From Microbacterium sp. TPD7012 (GTDB lineage: Bacteria; Actinomycetota; Actinomycetes; Actinomycetales; Microbacteriaceae), in NCBI RefSeq assembly GCF_003075395.1, contig NZ_QDFV01000001.1, positions 779,543 through 843,542 on the forward strand: 64,000 nt of DNA, read 5' to 3'. The notes beneath the pieces were generated by a model. The model saw only the letters and a program-made list of their open reading frames with translations. It was not told the origin of the DNA and did not search any database. This document shows, in pieces, positions 53,500 to 63,167 of the stretch (positions are counted from its first letter, which is position 1; the number at the start of each line of letters is the position of its first letter). Both the position numbers and the translations under genes were made by a program.

Positions 53500-55122
53500 T
53501 CACGCCGACTCGTGGACCACGTGTCCCGCCACGATCGTCACGGCCGTGCTGACGCCGATGAGGGCTTCGGCGGGGATCGCGAACGGATCGACGCTCGACA
53601 CCGTGATGTCGGCGCGCGCTCCGACCCGCAGCAGACCGCCCCCGCCCAGCACCAACTCGGCCGATCCGCTCGTGTAGGCCGTGAGAGCCTCGGTGAGCGT
53701 CAGGCGCTGTGCCGCGTCCAGCGGTTCGCTCGGCTGTCCGTCGGGGCCCGGCAGGCTGCGATTGACCGCGACGTGGATCGCCAGCCATGGATCGGCCGGC
53801 GAGACCGGCCAGTCCGAGCCCATGGCGAGGGCGGCACCGCTGTCGGCGATCGAACGGAACGGGTAGCCCGCACGCATGCGCGCCTCGCCGATCATCGGCA
53901 CGACCGCCGGATCGTTCGATGCCCACAGGCCCTGGATGTTCGCGGTGATGCCGAGGGGACCGAACCGTCGCGCGTCGTCGGGATGCACCATGGACAGGTG
54001 GGCGAAGTGATGGCGCTGACCCGTGCCGTTCGCACGCCGCGCGGCCTCGACCGCCGCGAGCGCGACGCGCACCCCGCGGTCGCCCATGATGTGCAGGTGC
54101 ATGGCGAAGCCGACCGCGTCGAGCGACACGACGAGAGCCTCGAGCGCCTCGGCGTCGATGTGCAGCTCGCCGCTGCCGGCATGGCTGCAGTAAGGCTCCA
54201 GAAGGGCGGCGGTCTCGCCGTGCGGCACACCGTCGACCATGGCCTTCGCCGTCGACGTGTCGAACCCGGCCGCGGCGTTCTCGGTCCGCAGGGCGACGAA
54301 CCGCTCGACGAGTTCCGGGACCTCGGACGCCGTGGTTCCGGGCCGCACCCACAGAGCCCCGGAGGTGCGGCTGCGCAGCGAGCCGTCGGCGATCGTCGAC
54401 CGATAGGCCTCGGTGCAGTCGGCCTTGCCGTTGTAGTCGCCGAGGATCGCCTCGTGCCAGCCGGTGATGCCGAGCGTCCAGAGGAACTCCTGCGCGTTCA
54501 GGAGTCCCGCGGTGATCTCGGCATCCGTGGCGGCGGGGATGGCGCGACCGACGAGCTCGGCCGCCGTCTCGTTGAGGTAGCCGGTCGGATCGCCCTGGTC
54601 GTCGTGATGGATGTGTCCGTTCGGCGGGGCCGGGGTGTCGCGGTCGACGCCGGCGAGCTGCAGGGCGAGCGAGTTCACCCAGAGAGTGTGGTGTCCCGCG
54701 TCGCTCAGCGCCACGGGGCGGTCGGGCACGATGGCGTCGAGCATCTGACGGGTCGGATGCGGGAACAGCTCATGACTCCAGCCGCCGCCGGTGATCCAGT
54801 CGGTGTCCGTCGTCTCGGCCGCGCGGGCGATCATCGCGAGAGTGTCGTCGACGCTCGCGGCGCCGGTCAGATCGCAGCTGAGCCGCTCGACGCCGGCGAA
54901 CGCCGCGTGGATGTGCGCATCGACGAAGCCGGGGAGGATGCCGCCGCCCGCGGCGTCGACGACTCGGGTCTCGGGGCCGACGAGCGCGCGGATCTCGGCA
55001 TCCGATCCGATCGCCAGGATGCGGCCGTCGCGGATGGCGACGGCGGTGTCCGCTGTCCCGACTCTGCCGTCGAACACGCGGCCGTCGACGATGCACACGT
55101 CGGCGTGAAGGGGGGTGGTCAT
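53500..55122 (-). CDS. amidohydrolase family 3 (YtcJ-like) metal-dependent hydrolase
   Basis: This 540-aa protein has a metal site GFVDAHIHAAFAG, GGGWSHELFPHPTRQ, a second-half His in MHLHIMGDRGV and HHFAHLSM, and Asp in AMGSDWPVSP. This is the amidohydrolase superfamily type known as YtcJ, whose members hydrolyse amides, lactones or formamides. ATG 55122 follows GAGGAG. It sits between the monooxygenase and a DUF3237 gene in the catabolic cluster. Confidence 0.92.
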   Translation of the reverse strand: MTTPLHADVCIVDGRVFDGRVGTADTAVAIRDGRILAIGSDAEIRALVGPETRVVDAAGGGILPGFVDAHIHAAFAGVERLSCDLTGAASVDDTLAMIARAAETTDTDWITGGGWSHELFPHPTRQMLDAIVPDRPVALSDAGHHTLWVNSLALQLAGVDRDTPAPPNGHIHHDDQGDPTGYLNETAAELVGRAIPAATDAEITAGLLNAQEFLWTLGITGWHEAILGDYNGKADCTEAYRSTIADGSLRSRTSGALWVRPGTTASEVPELVERFVALRTENAAAGFDTSTAKAMVDGVPHGETAALLEPYCSHAGSGELHIDAEALEALVVSLDAVGFAMHLHIMGDRGVRVALAAVEAARRANGTGQRHHFAHLSMVHPDDARRFGPLGITANIQGLWASNDPAVVPMIGEARMRAGYPFRSIADSGAALAMGSDWPVSPADPWLAIHVAVNRSLPGPDGQPSEPLDAAQRLTLTEALTAYTSGSAELVLGGGGLLRVGARADITVSSVDPFAIPAEALIGVSTAVTIVAGHVVHESA

Positions 55123-55180
55123 GGCCGTTCTCCTCGTCGTGCGGCGATGCCGCGTGGGTGCTGCTGGATGGTCACGATCG

Positions 55181-55648
55181 TCACACCACGCGGAAGACGC
55201 GGATGACGACCTGGTCCTCGCCCGGACGTGCGTAGCCGATGAACTGCGACTCGGCGAGCCAGCGCAGGTCGACGGCATCCGTCTGGAAGACGAAGGCGGT
55301 GCGGTAGTAGAGGTCCTCCTCGCGCGGGATCCCGCCCGCTTCGAAGCGTTCGATCGCGTCGGCGTTGGCGCGCCAGTACCCGCGATTGACGACGTCGACC
55401 ACGTGCCCGTCGATCTCGATCAGGTAGCGGGCGTCGAGCTGCGTGGTCACTCCGTGGTCGACCCACCAGTCACCGCCGCCGGGCAGTACGCGACCCTCCG
55501 CGCGAGGGCCGACGATGCGTCCGCCCGTGATCGGGGTGAAGTGCAGACCGCCGCCCTCGCCCCTGCCGATCCGCTGCGGAGGCGCGACGTCGACCTGAAG
55601 CTCGAAGCAGTACTCGAGCGAGGGGGTCATCGGTTCCGTGCTGGTCAT
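55181..55648 (-). CDS. DUF3237 protein (paralogue 2)
   Basis: This protein of about 155 aa has LEYCFELQVDVAPPQRIGRG, FTPITGGRIVGPRAEG, RVLPGGGDWWVDHG, TQLDARYLIEIDGHVVDVVNRGYW, the complete DUF3237 signature. The ribosome-binding site decides the start: GAGGAG is six bases before ATG 55648 but abuts the ATG at 55654. Its start region overlaps the end of the upstream ABC ATPase gene. Confidence 0.88.
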   Translation of the reverse strand: MTSTEPMTPSLEYCFELQVDVAPPQRIGRGEGGGLHFTPITGGRIVGPRAEGRVLPGGGDWWVDHGVTTQLDARYLIEIDGHVVDVVNRGYWRANADAIERFEAGGIPREEDLYYRTAFVFQTDAVDLRWLAESQFIGYARPGEDQVVIRVFRVV

Positions 55649-57345
55649 CGCCATCTCCTCTTCGTGTTCCGGTCGATTCCGATCGTAGGGATCGGGGTGG
55701 TGCGCACCGGGATGCGGCGTTGCGGCACCCAGTCTGCCCGGGGGATCGAATCCAGCAGCAGGCGGGTGTACTCCGCCTGGGGGTCGTCGAGCACGGCATC
55801 CGTGTCGCCATGCTCCTCGATCCTTCCGTCGCGCATCACCACGACGTCGTCGCAGAGGCGTCGGATCACGGTCAGGTCGTGAGTGATCATGAGCAGGGCG
55901 ACCCCGGTCTCCCGGCGGATCCGCTCCAGGAGCGTGAGGATCTCGACCTGCGTCGTGACGTCGAGTGCGGAGACCGCCTCATCGAGGACCAGGATGCGCG
56001 GTTCGGCCGCCAGCGCGCGCGCGATGGCGACCCGTTGGCGCTGCCCGCCGGAGAGCGACCTCGGGCGGGCGTCGAGAAGCGCGACATCGAGGTGCACCGC
56101 GTGCATGAGCGAGGTCACCCGTGCCGTGACGGTGGCGCGATCGTCGGTGCGGCGGTGCACCCGCACCGCTTCCGCCAGGCACTGCCGCACGGTCTGCCGG
56201 CGGTCCAGCGACTGGTACGGGTCCTGGAACACCATCTGCACGATCTTCGCCCTCGCGCGCCGCTCGCCGCCGGACCGCGCGGGGGTGCTCCAGTCGGCGT
56301 CCGCGACACGGACCGTACCGGCATCCGCTCTTTCCAGGCCGCAGATGATCCGCGCGGTGGTGGACTTCCCCGACCCGGACTCGCCGACGATGCCGAGCGA
56401 GCCGCCCGGTGCGAGCGCGAAGGAGACATCATCGACAGCGGTGAGCAGCTCGTGGCGACCGCCATGGGCCGCTCGCACCCGGAACGACTTCTGCAGTCCC
56501 TCGACACGGAGGAGCGGTTCGACCTCGGTCGCGGCTGCAGGGGCGTCGACGAGCGGAGCTGCACCGTCGAGGGAGGCCGACATGAGGAGACGCGTGTAGT
56601 CCTCCTGCGCGTCCTCCCGCATGCGGGTCGCCTGCAGAGTCTCGATCGTGCGTCCCTGCTTCATGACCACCACGCGGTCGCACACGGCGCCGGCGAGGGC
56701 GAGATCGTGCGTGATGAACAGCAGCGACAGGTCCCGGTGGCGCCGGAGGTCGCCGATGACCGCCATGACCTCCTCCTGTGTCGTCACGTCGAGGGCCGTG
56801 GTGATCTCGTCGGCGAGCAGCAGGCGGGGGTCCATCGCGAGAGTGGAGGCGATCATCACGCGCTGGAGCAGCCCGCCCGAGAGCTCGGCCGGGTGCTGAC
56901 GCAGCCGACGCGCCGGAGACGGCACGCCCACCTCGTCGAGGAGTTCGACGGCGCGGCGCTCGGCGGCATCGGGGCCGACGCCGCCCACGGTGATCAGCGC
57001 CTCCGTGAGGAAGTCGCCGATCGTGCGCAGCGGATTGAGGTGCGCGCGCGGCGTCTGGAACGCCATCCCGATGCGGTGCGCGCGCAGCTCGCGCCGCGAC
57101 CGCTCGTCGAGGGCGGCGAGGTCCTGGCCCTCCACCGCGATGGTGCCGGACGTCGTGAAGTGGGCGGGCAGGAGTCCCGCGATCGCCCGGACGCTGAGGG
57201 TCTTGCCCGACCCGGATTCGCCGACGAGCCCGACGGATTCGCCGAGGGCGACCTCGAGCGAGCAGTCGTGGACGAGCGTGCGCGGGCCGTCGGCCGTCGG
57301 CATCCCGATCTCGAGGCCGCGCAGCTCCAGCACCGGTGCGATCAT
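55645..57345 (-). CDS. ABC importer ATPase, two fused nucleotide-binding domains (dipeptide/nickel type)
   Basis: In this 566-aa protein the first domain (residues about 5-265) has GESGSGKT, LSGGLLQR and LADEITTALD; the second (about 275-545) has GESGSGKST, LSGGQRQR and LDEAVSALD. The first Walker B region has Ile where Pro is usual. It powers uptake by the permeases and binding protein encoded next to it, in the DppDF/oligopeptide family. It overlaps both neighbours by four bases. Confidence 0.94.
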   Translation of the reverse strand: MIAPVLELRGLEIGMPTADGPRTLVHDCSLEVALGESVGLVGESGSGKTLSVRAIAGLLPAHFTTSGTIAVEGQDLAALDERSRRELRAHRIGMAFQTPRAHLNPLRTIGDFLTEALITVGGVGPDAAERRAVELLDEVGVPSPARRLRQHPAELSGGLLQRVMIASTLAMDPRLLLADEITTALDVTTQEEVMAVIGDLRRHRDLSLLFITHDLALAGAVCDRVVVMKQGRTIETLQATRMREDAQEDYTRLLMSASLDGAAPLVDAPAAATEVEPLLRVEGLQKSFRVRAAHGGRHELLTAVDDVSFALAPGGSLGIVGESGSGKSTTARIICGLERADAGTVRVADADWSTPARSGGERRARAKIVQMVFQDPYQSLDRRQTVRQCLAEAVRVHRRTDDRATVTARVTSLMHAVHLDVALLDARPRSLSGGQRQRVAIARALAAEPRILVLDEAVSALDVTTQVEILTLLERIRRETGVALLMITHDLTVIRRLCDDVVVMRDGRIEEHGDTDAVLDDPQAEYTRLLLDSIPRADWVPQRRIPVRTTPIPTIGIDRNTKRRWR

Positions 57346-58205
57346 CGTTCCTTCTCCTCTGCCCAGGTGGTGGCGCGGGCGCCGACGACACCCACGGAGA
57401 GCACGGTGGCGACGATCAGCAGCGCCGGGAAGAGAGACTGCTCGGGCGCACCCGCGAGGATCGCGGCCTGCCCGCCGGCGATCATGGATCCCCAGTCCGC
57501 GGCGGGAGGCTGCGCACCGAGACCGAGGAAGGAGATCGCGGCGAGATCGAGCATCGCGTAGCCGAATCCGACCGTCGCCTGGGCGGCCACGACGGGGATC
57601 AGGGCGGGGACCAGATGGCGGAAGCAGATGGCAGCGCTCGACACGCCCTGCACGCGGAGCGCGGCGACATACGGACGCCCGAGCTCGCGCGACGCGGCCG
57701 TCTGGGTGAGACGTGCCACGACGGGGATGTAGGCGATCGACAGCGCCACCACGGGGGCGACCAGCCCCTTGCCGAACATGGCGACCGCGAGCACCGCGAG
57801 CACGAGCCCCGGGATCGCGAAGATCACATCGATCACGCGGGCGATCGTCCCCCTCGCGATGCCGCCGAACCAGGCGGCGGTGATCGCCAGGGACATGCCG
57901 AGGGTCGTGGAGAGGATCACGACGATCACCGGCGCGATGATGCTGGAGGCGGCGCCGGTGAGCACCCGGGAGAGGATGTCGCGCCCCAGATCGTCGGTGC
58001 CGAAGAGGTGATCGAGGGATGCCGGGCCGTTCGGAGTGCCGACGTAGAGCTGGTCGGGAGGATACGGCGCGATCCAGCGCCCGGCGACGACGATCACGGC
58101 CACGAGGGCGAGCACGATCACAGCGGCGACGACCAGTGGGTCGCGCTGCCCGAGCCGGCGGGCGGTGACGGGGAGACGACCCGCGGCGAGCTGTCCGACG
58201 CTCAT
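57342..58205 (-). CDS. ABC importer permease (DppC-like)
   Basis: This 287-aa protein has about six helices, an N-terminal LVVAAVIVLALVAVIVVAG segment, FGTDDLGRDILSRVLTGA and the EAA-loop-like TAASRELGRPYVAALRVQGVS, typical of the BPD_transp_1 domain in DppC. It pairs with the permease encoded upstream, and overlaps of four bases join both genes. Confidence 0.94.
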   Translation of the reverse strand: MSVGQLAAGRLPVTARRLGQRDPLVVAAVIVLALVAVIVVAGRWIAPYPPDQLYVGTPNGPASLDHLFGTDDLGRDILSRVLTGAASSIIAPVIVVILSTTLGMSLAITAAWFGGIARGTIARVIDVIFAIPGLVLAVLAVAMFGKGLVAPVVALSIAYIPVVARLTQTAASRELGRPYVAALRVQGVSSAAICFRHLVPALIPVVAAQATVGFGYAMLDLAAISFLGLGAQPPAADWGSMIAGGQAAILAGAPEQSLFPALLIVATVLSVGVVGARATTWAEEKER

Positions 58206-59149
58206 GCGCTCCTCCTCGATCGTGCCGAATCGGGATCGATCACGGCGGCGAGCAGATCGGCGACCGCGTTGAGCACCACGAAGAGGGCGACCAGCAGCAA
58301 CGAGACGATCTGCACCACGGGGAGATCCTTCCTGGCCGCGGCCTCGGTCAGCAGAGATCCGACGCCGCCGAGCCCGAACGCCTGCTCCGCGATGGCCGAT
58401 GCCGCGAAGAGCCCGGCGATGGTGGTGCCGGAGATCGCGAGGATCTGCGGGGCGGCGTTGTGGAACACATGTCGCCGGAATACCCGGTTCCACGGGATGC
58501 CGCGCACGCGCGCGGTCTCGACATGCTCGGAGTGCAGCTGCGCGACGAGCGCACTGCGGGTCACCCGGCTGACGTAGGCGATGAACATCAGCGCGAGCGA
58601 GACGGCAGGCAGCACGAGGTGCCAGAGCCGGTCGACGCCTTGCTGGCCGGCGCCGAAGGTCGGGAACCAGCCCAGCGACGTCGCGAAGATCCAGATCAGC
58701 AGGATGGCGACGATGAACGTCGGCAGCGCCATGCCGAGCGACGTCGTGACGGACACCGCCATATCGGTCCGACGACCGCTGACGGCGGCGAGGATGCCGG
58801 ATCCGAGTCCGAACACCGCGATCAGAGCGGCCGTCAGCAGCACGAGCTGGAACGTCACCTCGAACCGTGCTCCGACCAGCTCCGCGACATCCGTCTTGTA
58901 GACGAACGACTGCCCGAAGTCTCCGGTGAGCACGCCGCCGAGCCAGTGCACGTACTGCAGCCAGATCGGGTCGTCCAGTCGGTACTCGGCGCGGATGGCC
59001 GCGACGAGCTCGGGGGTCGGACGAGCGCCCCCCGCCAGCGCCGCCACCGGGTCTCCCGGCGTCAGCAGCAGCGCCGAGAAGATGATGACGCTGGCGAGGA
59101 ACAGGGTGAGCACGAGTCCGCCCACCTTGCCGAGCACTGTCCTGATCAT
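58202..59149 (-). CDS. ABC importer permease (DppB-like)
   Basis: This 315-aa protein begins with a helix (GGLVLTLFLASVIIFSALLL) and LTPGDPVAALAG, then DDPIWLQYVHWLGGVLTGDFG, the DppB signature. The cytoplasmic EAA loop HVETARVRGIPWNRVFRRHV (about residues 212-231) is present. Genes for the binding protein, two permeases and the ATPase lie in the usual order. Confidence 0.94.
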   Translation of the reverse strand: MIRTVLGKVGGLVLTLFLASVIIFSALLLTPGDPVAALAGGARPTPELVAAIRAEYRLDDPIWLQYVHWLGGVLTGDFGQSFVYKTDVAELVGARFEVTFQLVLLTAALIAVFGLGSGILAAVSGRRTDMAVSVTTSLGMALPTFIVAILLIWIFATSLGWFPTFGAGQQGVDRLWHLVLPAVSLALMFIAYVSRVTRSALVAQLHSEHVETARVRGIPWNRVFRRHVFHNAAPQILAISGTTIAGLFAASAIAEQAFGLGGVGSLLTEAAARKDLPVVQIVSLLLVALFVVLNAVADLLAAVIDPDSARSRRSA

Positions 59150-59180
59150 GATGCGATTCCGTCTCGTCCGCCCGGTCGAC

Positions 59181-60827
59181 TCACTCGGCGCCGAGGTGCA
59201 GCGCCCACGGGGAGCTGTAGATGGCGACGGAGGTGGTGATGCCGGTGAGATCGTCGGACAGGTAGGTGAGGTGGTGGGCTCCGGCGAGCGTCACCTGCAG
59301 CTGGTCGGGTGCGAACACCTCCTGCGCCTTCACGAAGGCGTCGGCGGCGGCCGTCGGATCGGTCGCGGTGCGAGCGGCCTGCAGATCGGCGGTCACCACG
59401 TCGTTCGAGTACCCCGACCAGTTGAAGATGCCGCCCAGATCGGCGGGCAGCATGAACAGCTGCGGGTACCCCAGCACGCCCGGCACCTCGAGGTAGCCGA
59501 CCGTCGAGACGAAGTCGATGCCCGCGCGGAGCTCCGGCGAGAAGAACAGAGCGCCGAAGTCAGCCGGCTGCCGCTCGTCGATGGTGATGGTGAGGCCGAT
59601 GTCGTTCGCGGCGCTCTGCACGATCGCGGCCGTCTGGGAGAACTCCTTCGCCCCCGCGGGGATCGCGAGCACCAGCGGAACGGACGTGTCGATGCCGGAC
59701 TCGGCGATCAGTTCCTTCGCCCTGTCGAGGTCGACCTCGGGTTCCGGCAGGGCGTCATAGGCGTCCTGGTAGATGTCCTTCGCCTCCATCCCGCCGAACA
59801 CGAACGGCGGCACGATCGTCTTCTGGACCTCCCCGAGCCCCTGGAGGACGGTGTCGATGTACACCTGTCGGTCGATCGCGAGACTCAGCGCCTGGCGGAC
59901 CAGCGGGTCGGCGGCGGCGCTGTCGGCCGACGTGGGGCCGAAGCTGTACGAGGCGGTGGACGGTCCGACGATGAGCCGTCCTGCGCCCCCGTCGCCCTCG
60001 AAGCTCTGACGGGATCCGGGCGGCACGTTGAACGCCCCGTCGATCTCGCCCGCGGTCAGCGCCGAGGTGAGCGTGGCGCCGTCGGTGACGAAGACGAAGC
60101 GGATGCGCTCGGTCAGGGGTGCGCCGCCCCAGTAGTCCGGGTTGGCGACGACGGAGATCTCGGTGCCCGGCTTCCAGTCCTCGAGCCGGTAGGGCCCCGC
60201 GCACATCAGGCCGCCGCCGGACGTGCCGAGCTCCTGGCCGGCGGCTTCGCCGAAAGCCTGGCTCATCACGGCCCCGCCGCCGCCCCCGAGGGCGTCGCGG
60301 AAGGTCGAGTCCGGTGCCGTGAAATGCACCAGCACCGTGTCGTCGTCCGTCGCCTCGATGTTCGAGATCAGCGCGAAGGCGGCGAACCACTGCGACGCGG
60401 GGGTGCGGTTGCGCTCCAGGCTGTAGACGACGTCGGATGCCGTGACAGGCGTGCCGTCCCAGAAGGAGACGTCGTCGCGGATCGTGATCTCGAAGGTCAC
60501 GGGGTCGATCCACTCGGCGGTCTCGGCGATGCCGGCCTCGATCGTGAAGTCCGGCTCGACGGTGAGCAGACTGTCGCAGAGGTTCGGGATGATCACGTTC
60601 GCCGAGGATGCAGGGTCGAGCGTCTGAGGCTCGCCTTCGACGACGGCCCAGGTGACCTCGTCGACGGGGGTGGTCGCCGCCGGGAGCGCGGTGACGAGGG
60701 AGGTCGGATCGACCTGCTCGGCGTTCTCGGTGGTGCTGGTGCGCGGAGCGCAGGCGGTGGCGGCGAGTGCGGTCACGGTCGCCAGTGCGGTGACGGCGGC
60801 GAGCCGGCGTCGGGTGGTGGGGGTCAT
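59181..60827 (-). CDS. ABC importer substrate-binding lipoprotein (SBP family 5)
   Basis: This 548-aa protein has an N-terminal signal (TRRRLAAVTALATVTALA) with lipobox LAATAC, so it is probably anchored to the membrane. The SBP_bac_5 pattern follows: ITIRDDVSFWDGTPVTASDVVYSLER and PYRLEDWKPG. It binds peptides or other amides or ester-like solutes and delivers them to the permeases. GAGAGGA precedes the start. Confidence 0.93.
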   Translation of the reverse strand: MTPTTRRRLAAVTALATVTALAATACAPRTSTTENAEQVDPTSLVTALPAATTPVDEVTWAVVEGEPQTLDPASSANVIIPNLCDSLLTVEPDFTIEAGIAETAEWIDPVTFEITIRDDVSFWDGTPVTASDVVYSLERNRTPASQWFAAFALISNIEATDDDTVLVHFTAPDSTFRDALGGGGGAVMSQAFGEAAGQELGTSGGGLMCAGPYRLEDWKPGTEISVVANPDYWGGAPLTERIRFVFVTDGATLTSALTAGEIDGAFNVPPGSRQSFEGDGGAGRLIVGPSTASYSFGPTSADSAAADPLVRQALSLAIDRQVYIDTVLQGLGEVQKTIVPPFVFGGMEAKDIYQDAYDALPEPEVDLDRAKELIAESGIDTSVPLVLAIPAGAKEFSQTAAIVQSAANDIGLTITIDERQPADFGALFFSPELRAGIDFVSTVGYLEVPGVLGYPQLFMLPADLGGIFNWSGYSNDVVTADLQAARTATDPTAAADAFVKAQEVFAPDQLQVTLAGAHHLTYLSDDLTGITTSVAIYSSPWALHLGAE

Positions 60828-60844
60828 GTCGGGTCCTCTCGGGT

Positions 60845-60926
60845 GCGTGCAACGGAGGTGGTGCGGGCAGTGCGGAGGTGATGCGGTGGTGGTGCGGTGG
60901 TGCGGGTTCTTGCGGTGGTGACGCGG
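60845..60926. repeat. GGTGGTGCG-rich low-complexity stretch
   Basis: Short words related to TGCGGTGGT and GGAGGTG are repeated over about 80 bp in the gap between the binding-protein start and the third DUF3237 gene. It is not a perfect tandem array. It may carry a ribosome-binding site for the lipoprotein gene (GAGAGGA next to it). Confidence 0.5.
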
Positions 60927-61361
60927 TCAGCGGACGACGTAGACGCGGATGCAGATCTGCTCGTCCTCGTCGCGGGCCAGGCCGATGAACTGGTTGCGGC
61001 TGAGCCAGCTGTGCGCCGGCGCATCCGTCTGGAACACGGGAGCCGTGCGGAAGTACGGCGTTCCGTCCTCCTCCTCGCGGTAGTAGCCGCGGTTGAGGAT
61101 GTCGATCGCCGCGCCGTCGTCGGCGCGCAGCAGGTAGCGCGCCTCGAGCTGGTGGGTGCCGTCGCGCTCGACCGACCAGTCGCCGCCACCCGGCAGGACG
61201 GTGCCGCACAGCAGGGGGCCGTCGACCGTGCCTCCGGTGATGGGCGTGAACGCGAGGATCTCGTGCGGCCCGCGACCGAGGTGGATGTCGGTGTCGACGT
61301 CGACGCGGATCTCGAAGGCATACTCGAGGACCGGTGCGGGAAGGGCGGCGGGGTCGGTCAT
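60927..61361 (-). CDS. DUF3237 protein (paralogue 3)
   Basis: This 144-aa protein has FTPITGGTVDGPLLCG, TVLPGGGDWSVERDG and LEARYLLRADDGAAIDILNRGYYR, clearly paralogous to the copy at 55181 with the same spacing of motifs. Its start overlaps the CocE-like gene stop by four bases. The function of DUF3237 is not known; three copies in one cluster suggest a role in the pathway itself. Confidence 0.88.
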   Translation of the reverse strand: MTDPAALPAPVLEYAFEIRVDVDTDIHLGRGPHEILAFTPITGGTVDGPLLCGTVLPGGGDWSVERDGTHQLEARYLLRADDGAAIDILNRGYYREEEDGTPYFRTAPVFQTDAPAHSWLSRNQFIGLARDEDEQICIRVYVVR

Positions 61362-63022
61362 GACAGGTCTCCTTCGAGGACGGGGAGGCGGAGGGCGAGG
61401 CCGGAGGGCCCGCCGAGGGTGAGGTGCTGCCGGTTGACGGCGGTGGCGCCCCCGGCCCACGGATCGGCGCCGGTGCCGGTCTGCGGGAGGAACTCGGGGT
61501 AGTCGCTGCTCGACACGTGCAGGCGCAGGCGATGGCCGGCGTGGACGCGGTAGCCGATCTGCCCCAGATCGATGTCGAGGTCGGCGGGTTCGGCGGCGCC
61601 GGTGACCTGACGCTGGCCGCGAGCGATCCGCAGAGCCGTGCCGTCGGGAGCGACGTCGAGCAGGCGCAGGAAGACGTCCATCACGGGGCCGTCGGAGCGG
61701 ACGCTGACGACGGCACGCACCGGCCCGGCGAGTTCGACGTCGTCGGAGAGAGGCGCGGTGCTGAACGCGAGCACGTCGTCGCGGTCGCCGATCGGCGCCT
61801 CGTCCGGAAGCTCCAGGAGGAAGGAGAACGCGTCCTCCGCGCTCGACGGCACGAGGTCGGCGGGATCGTGCGTCCAGCCGACCTCGGTCGCCTCGACCGC
61901 ATCCGCATCGGCATCCGTCGTCAGTCCGCCCTCGGCGGTGGCGCGCAGCTCGACGGTCCGGGCGCCCGCGGGCGGCCAGGTCGTCGCGACGCGGTCCTCG
62001 TGCGTGCCGGCGAGGTTCCAGTGCACCGGGGGGATGTCGGAAGGGGATCCGTTCCCGCGCAGGTACACCTCGAAGAACGCGAGAGCGGGATCGAGCGTGC
62101 GCGGCAGCAGGGCGCGCACCTGCTCCTCGGTGCGCTCGGCGACGCGGTCCTCGGGCGCACCGAGCAGCTCGTAGCCCTCGTGGTCGATGGACTCGATGCG
62201 CAGGTGATGGTGCGCCGCCCAGGCGGGATGCCTCTCGATCTCGGCGACGTCCGCCCAGGACAGCGGTGCGCAGTTGTCCCACCATCCGATCGTGTGCAGC
62301 ACGGGGATCGAGCGGGCGGCGTAGGGCGTTCCGAGCGGGAAGCGGGGCAGGTGCACCGGGCGCGGATACCACTGGTCGTAGGAGATCGAGCGCTCGCCGA
62401 CCGCGGTGAGGAACTCCTCGACCTGGGCGGCGAAGTCGCGGCGCGACCAGTCCGGTTCCCACAGGAAGGTGTCGTTGCCGTGGAAGTGGCTGACGGGGTA
62501 GAGGTAGGTGATCGCCCACTCGACGTTCGAGACGCGCTGGCCAGGGCTCCGGCGCACCGGCTCGCCCAGGCCCGTGCCCGTGACCCGCGGGGCGATCGCC
62601 TTGAGGGCAGGGTGGCCGCTCGCGGCCGCCGCCCACTGCGTGTAGCCGTAATAGCTGTCGCCCCACATCACGACGCGGCCGTTCGACCAGGACTGCTGGA
62701 CGATCCAGTCGAGCGTGTCCTCGCCGTCGCTGACCTCGTTCACGAAGAGCAGCGCCTCGCCCTCGGAGCGGAACTTGCCGCGGACATCCTGTGCCACCAC
62801 CCGGTAGCCGCGCTCCAGGAAGTACTCCGCGATGAGCGGGATGTACGTGTAGGCGCCGCTCTTGTCATAGGGGAGCCGGATGAGGATCGTGTCGCCCGCA
62901 TCCGCCTCGGAATCGGGGAGATAGACATCGGCGGCAAGGAGAACGCCGTCGCGCATCCGCACGCGAGCCGGACGGGCGCGGTCGCTCTCCGGCGCCGCCG
63001 AGATGCGGGTGTAGCTGGCCAT
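61358..63022 (-). CDS. CocE/NonD-family serine hydrolase
   Basis: This 554-aa protein has residues 15-340 as an alpha/beta hydrolase with the nucleophile motif WGDSYYG (Ser123), Asp in the HTIGWWDN region and His in DHEGYELLG-like sequence; residues about 350-554 form the C-terminal jelly-roll (PepX_C). Members hydrolyse esters or act as X-Pro peptidases. It is first in the cluster, after GAAGGAGA, and faces a divergent TetR gene. Confidence 0.92.
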   Translation of the reverse strand: MASYTRISAAPESDRARPARVRMRDGVLLAADVYLPDSEADAGDTILIRLPYDKSGAYTYIPLIAEYFLERGYRVVAQDVRGKFRSEGEALLFVNEVSDGEDTLDWIVQQSWSNGRVVMWGDSYYGYTQWAAAASGHPALKAIAPRVTGTGLGEPVRRSPGQRVSNVEWAITYLYPVSHFHGNDTFLWEPDWSRRDFAAQVEEFLTAVGERSISYDQWYPRPVHLPRFPLGTPYAARSIPVLHTIGWWDNCAPLSWADVAEIERHPAWAAHHHLRIESIDHEGYELLGAPEDRVAERTEEQVRALLPRTLDPALAFFEVYLRGNGSPSDIPPVHWNLAGTHEDRVATTWPPAGARTVELRATAEGGLTTDADADAVEATEVGWTHDPADLVPSSAEDAFSFLLELPDEAPIGDRDDVLAFSTAPLSDDVELAGPVRAVVSVRSDGPVMDVFLRLLDVAPDGTALRIARGQRQVTGAAEPADLDIDLGQIGYRVHAGHRLRLHVSSSDYPEFLPQTGTGADPWAGGATAVNRQHLTLGGPSGLALRLPVLEGDLS

Positions 63023-63096
63023 TGCTCTCCTTCGAAGCCTCCGCGCCGCGGTGTCTGCGGAGCTGGTGAATCACAAGCTAGGTCGGTTCGGGTTAA

Positions 63097-63112
63097 TAGT
63101 CAAGTCCGACTA
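63097..63112. promoter_or_regulatory. operator-like dyad between the DUF3237 cluster and tetR
   Basis: TAGTC-AAGTCC-GACTA is a 5-bp dyad in an AT-rich stretch between divergent genes. Adjacent words GACTAGACTAG repeat half of it. Both promoters probably lie here. Confidence 0.5.
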
Positions 63113-63167
63113 GACTAGAAACCGGAAAAAGTTCGGGATATCCTGCAGAGGCGGGAGAGGGAGAGTG

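Noticed and set aside
61358..63022. Naming the CocE/NonD hydrolase a cocaine esterase
   Set aside because: The family is broad and the substrate cannot be inferred from these motifs.
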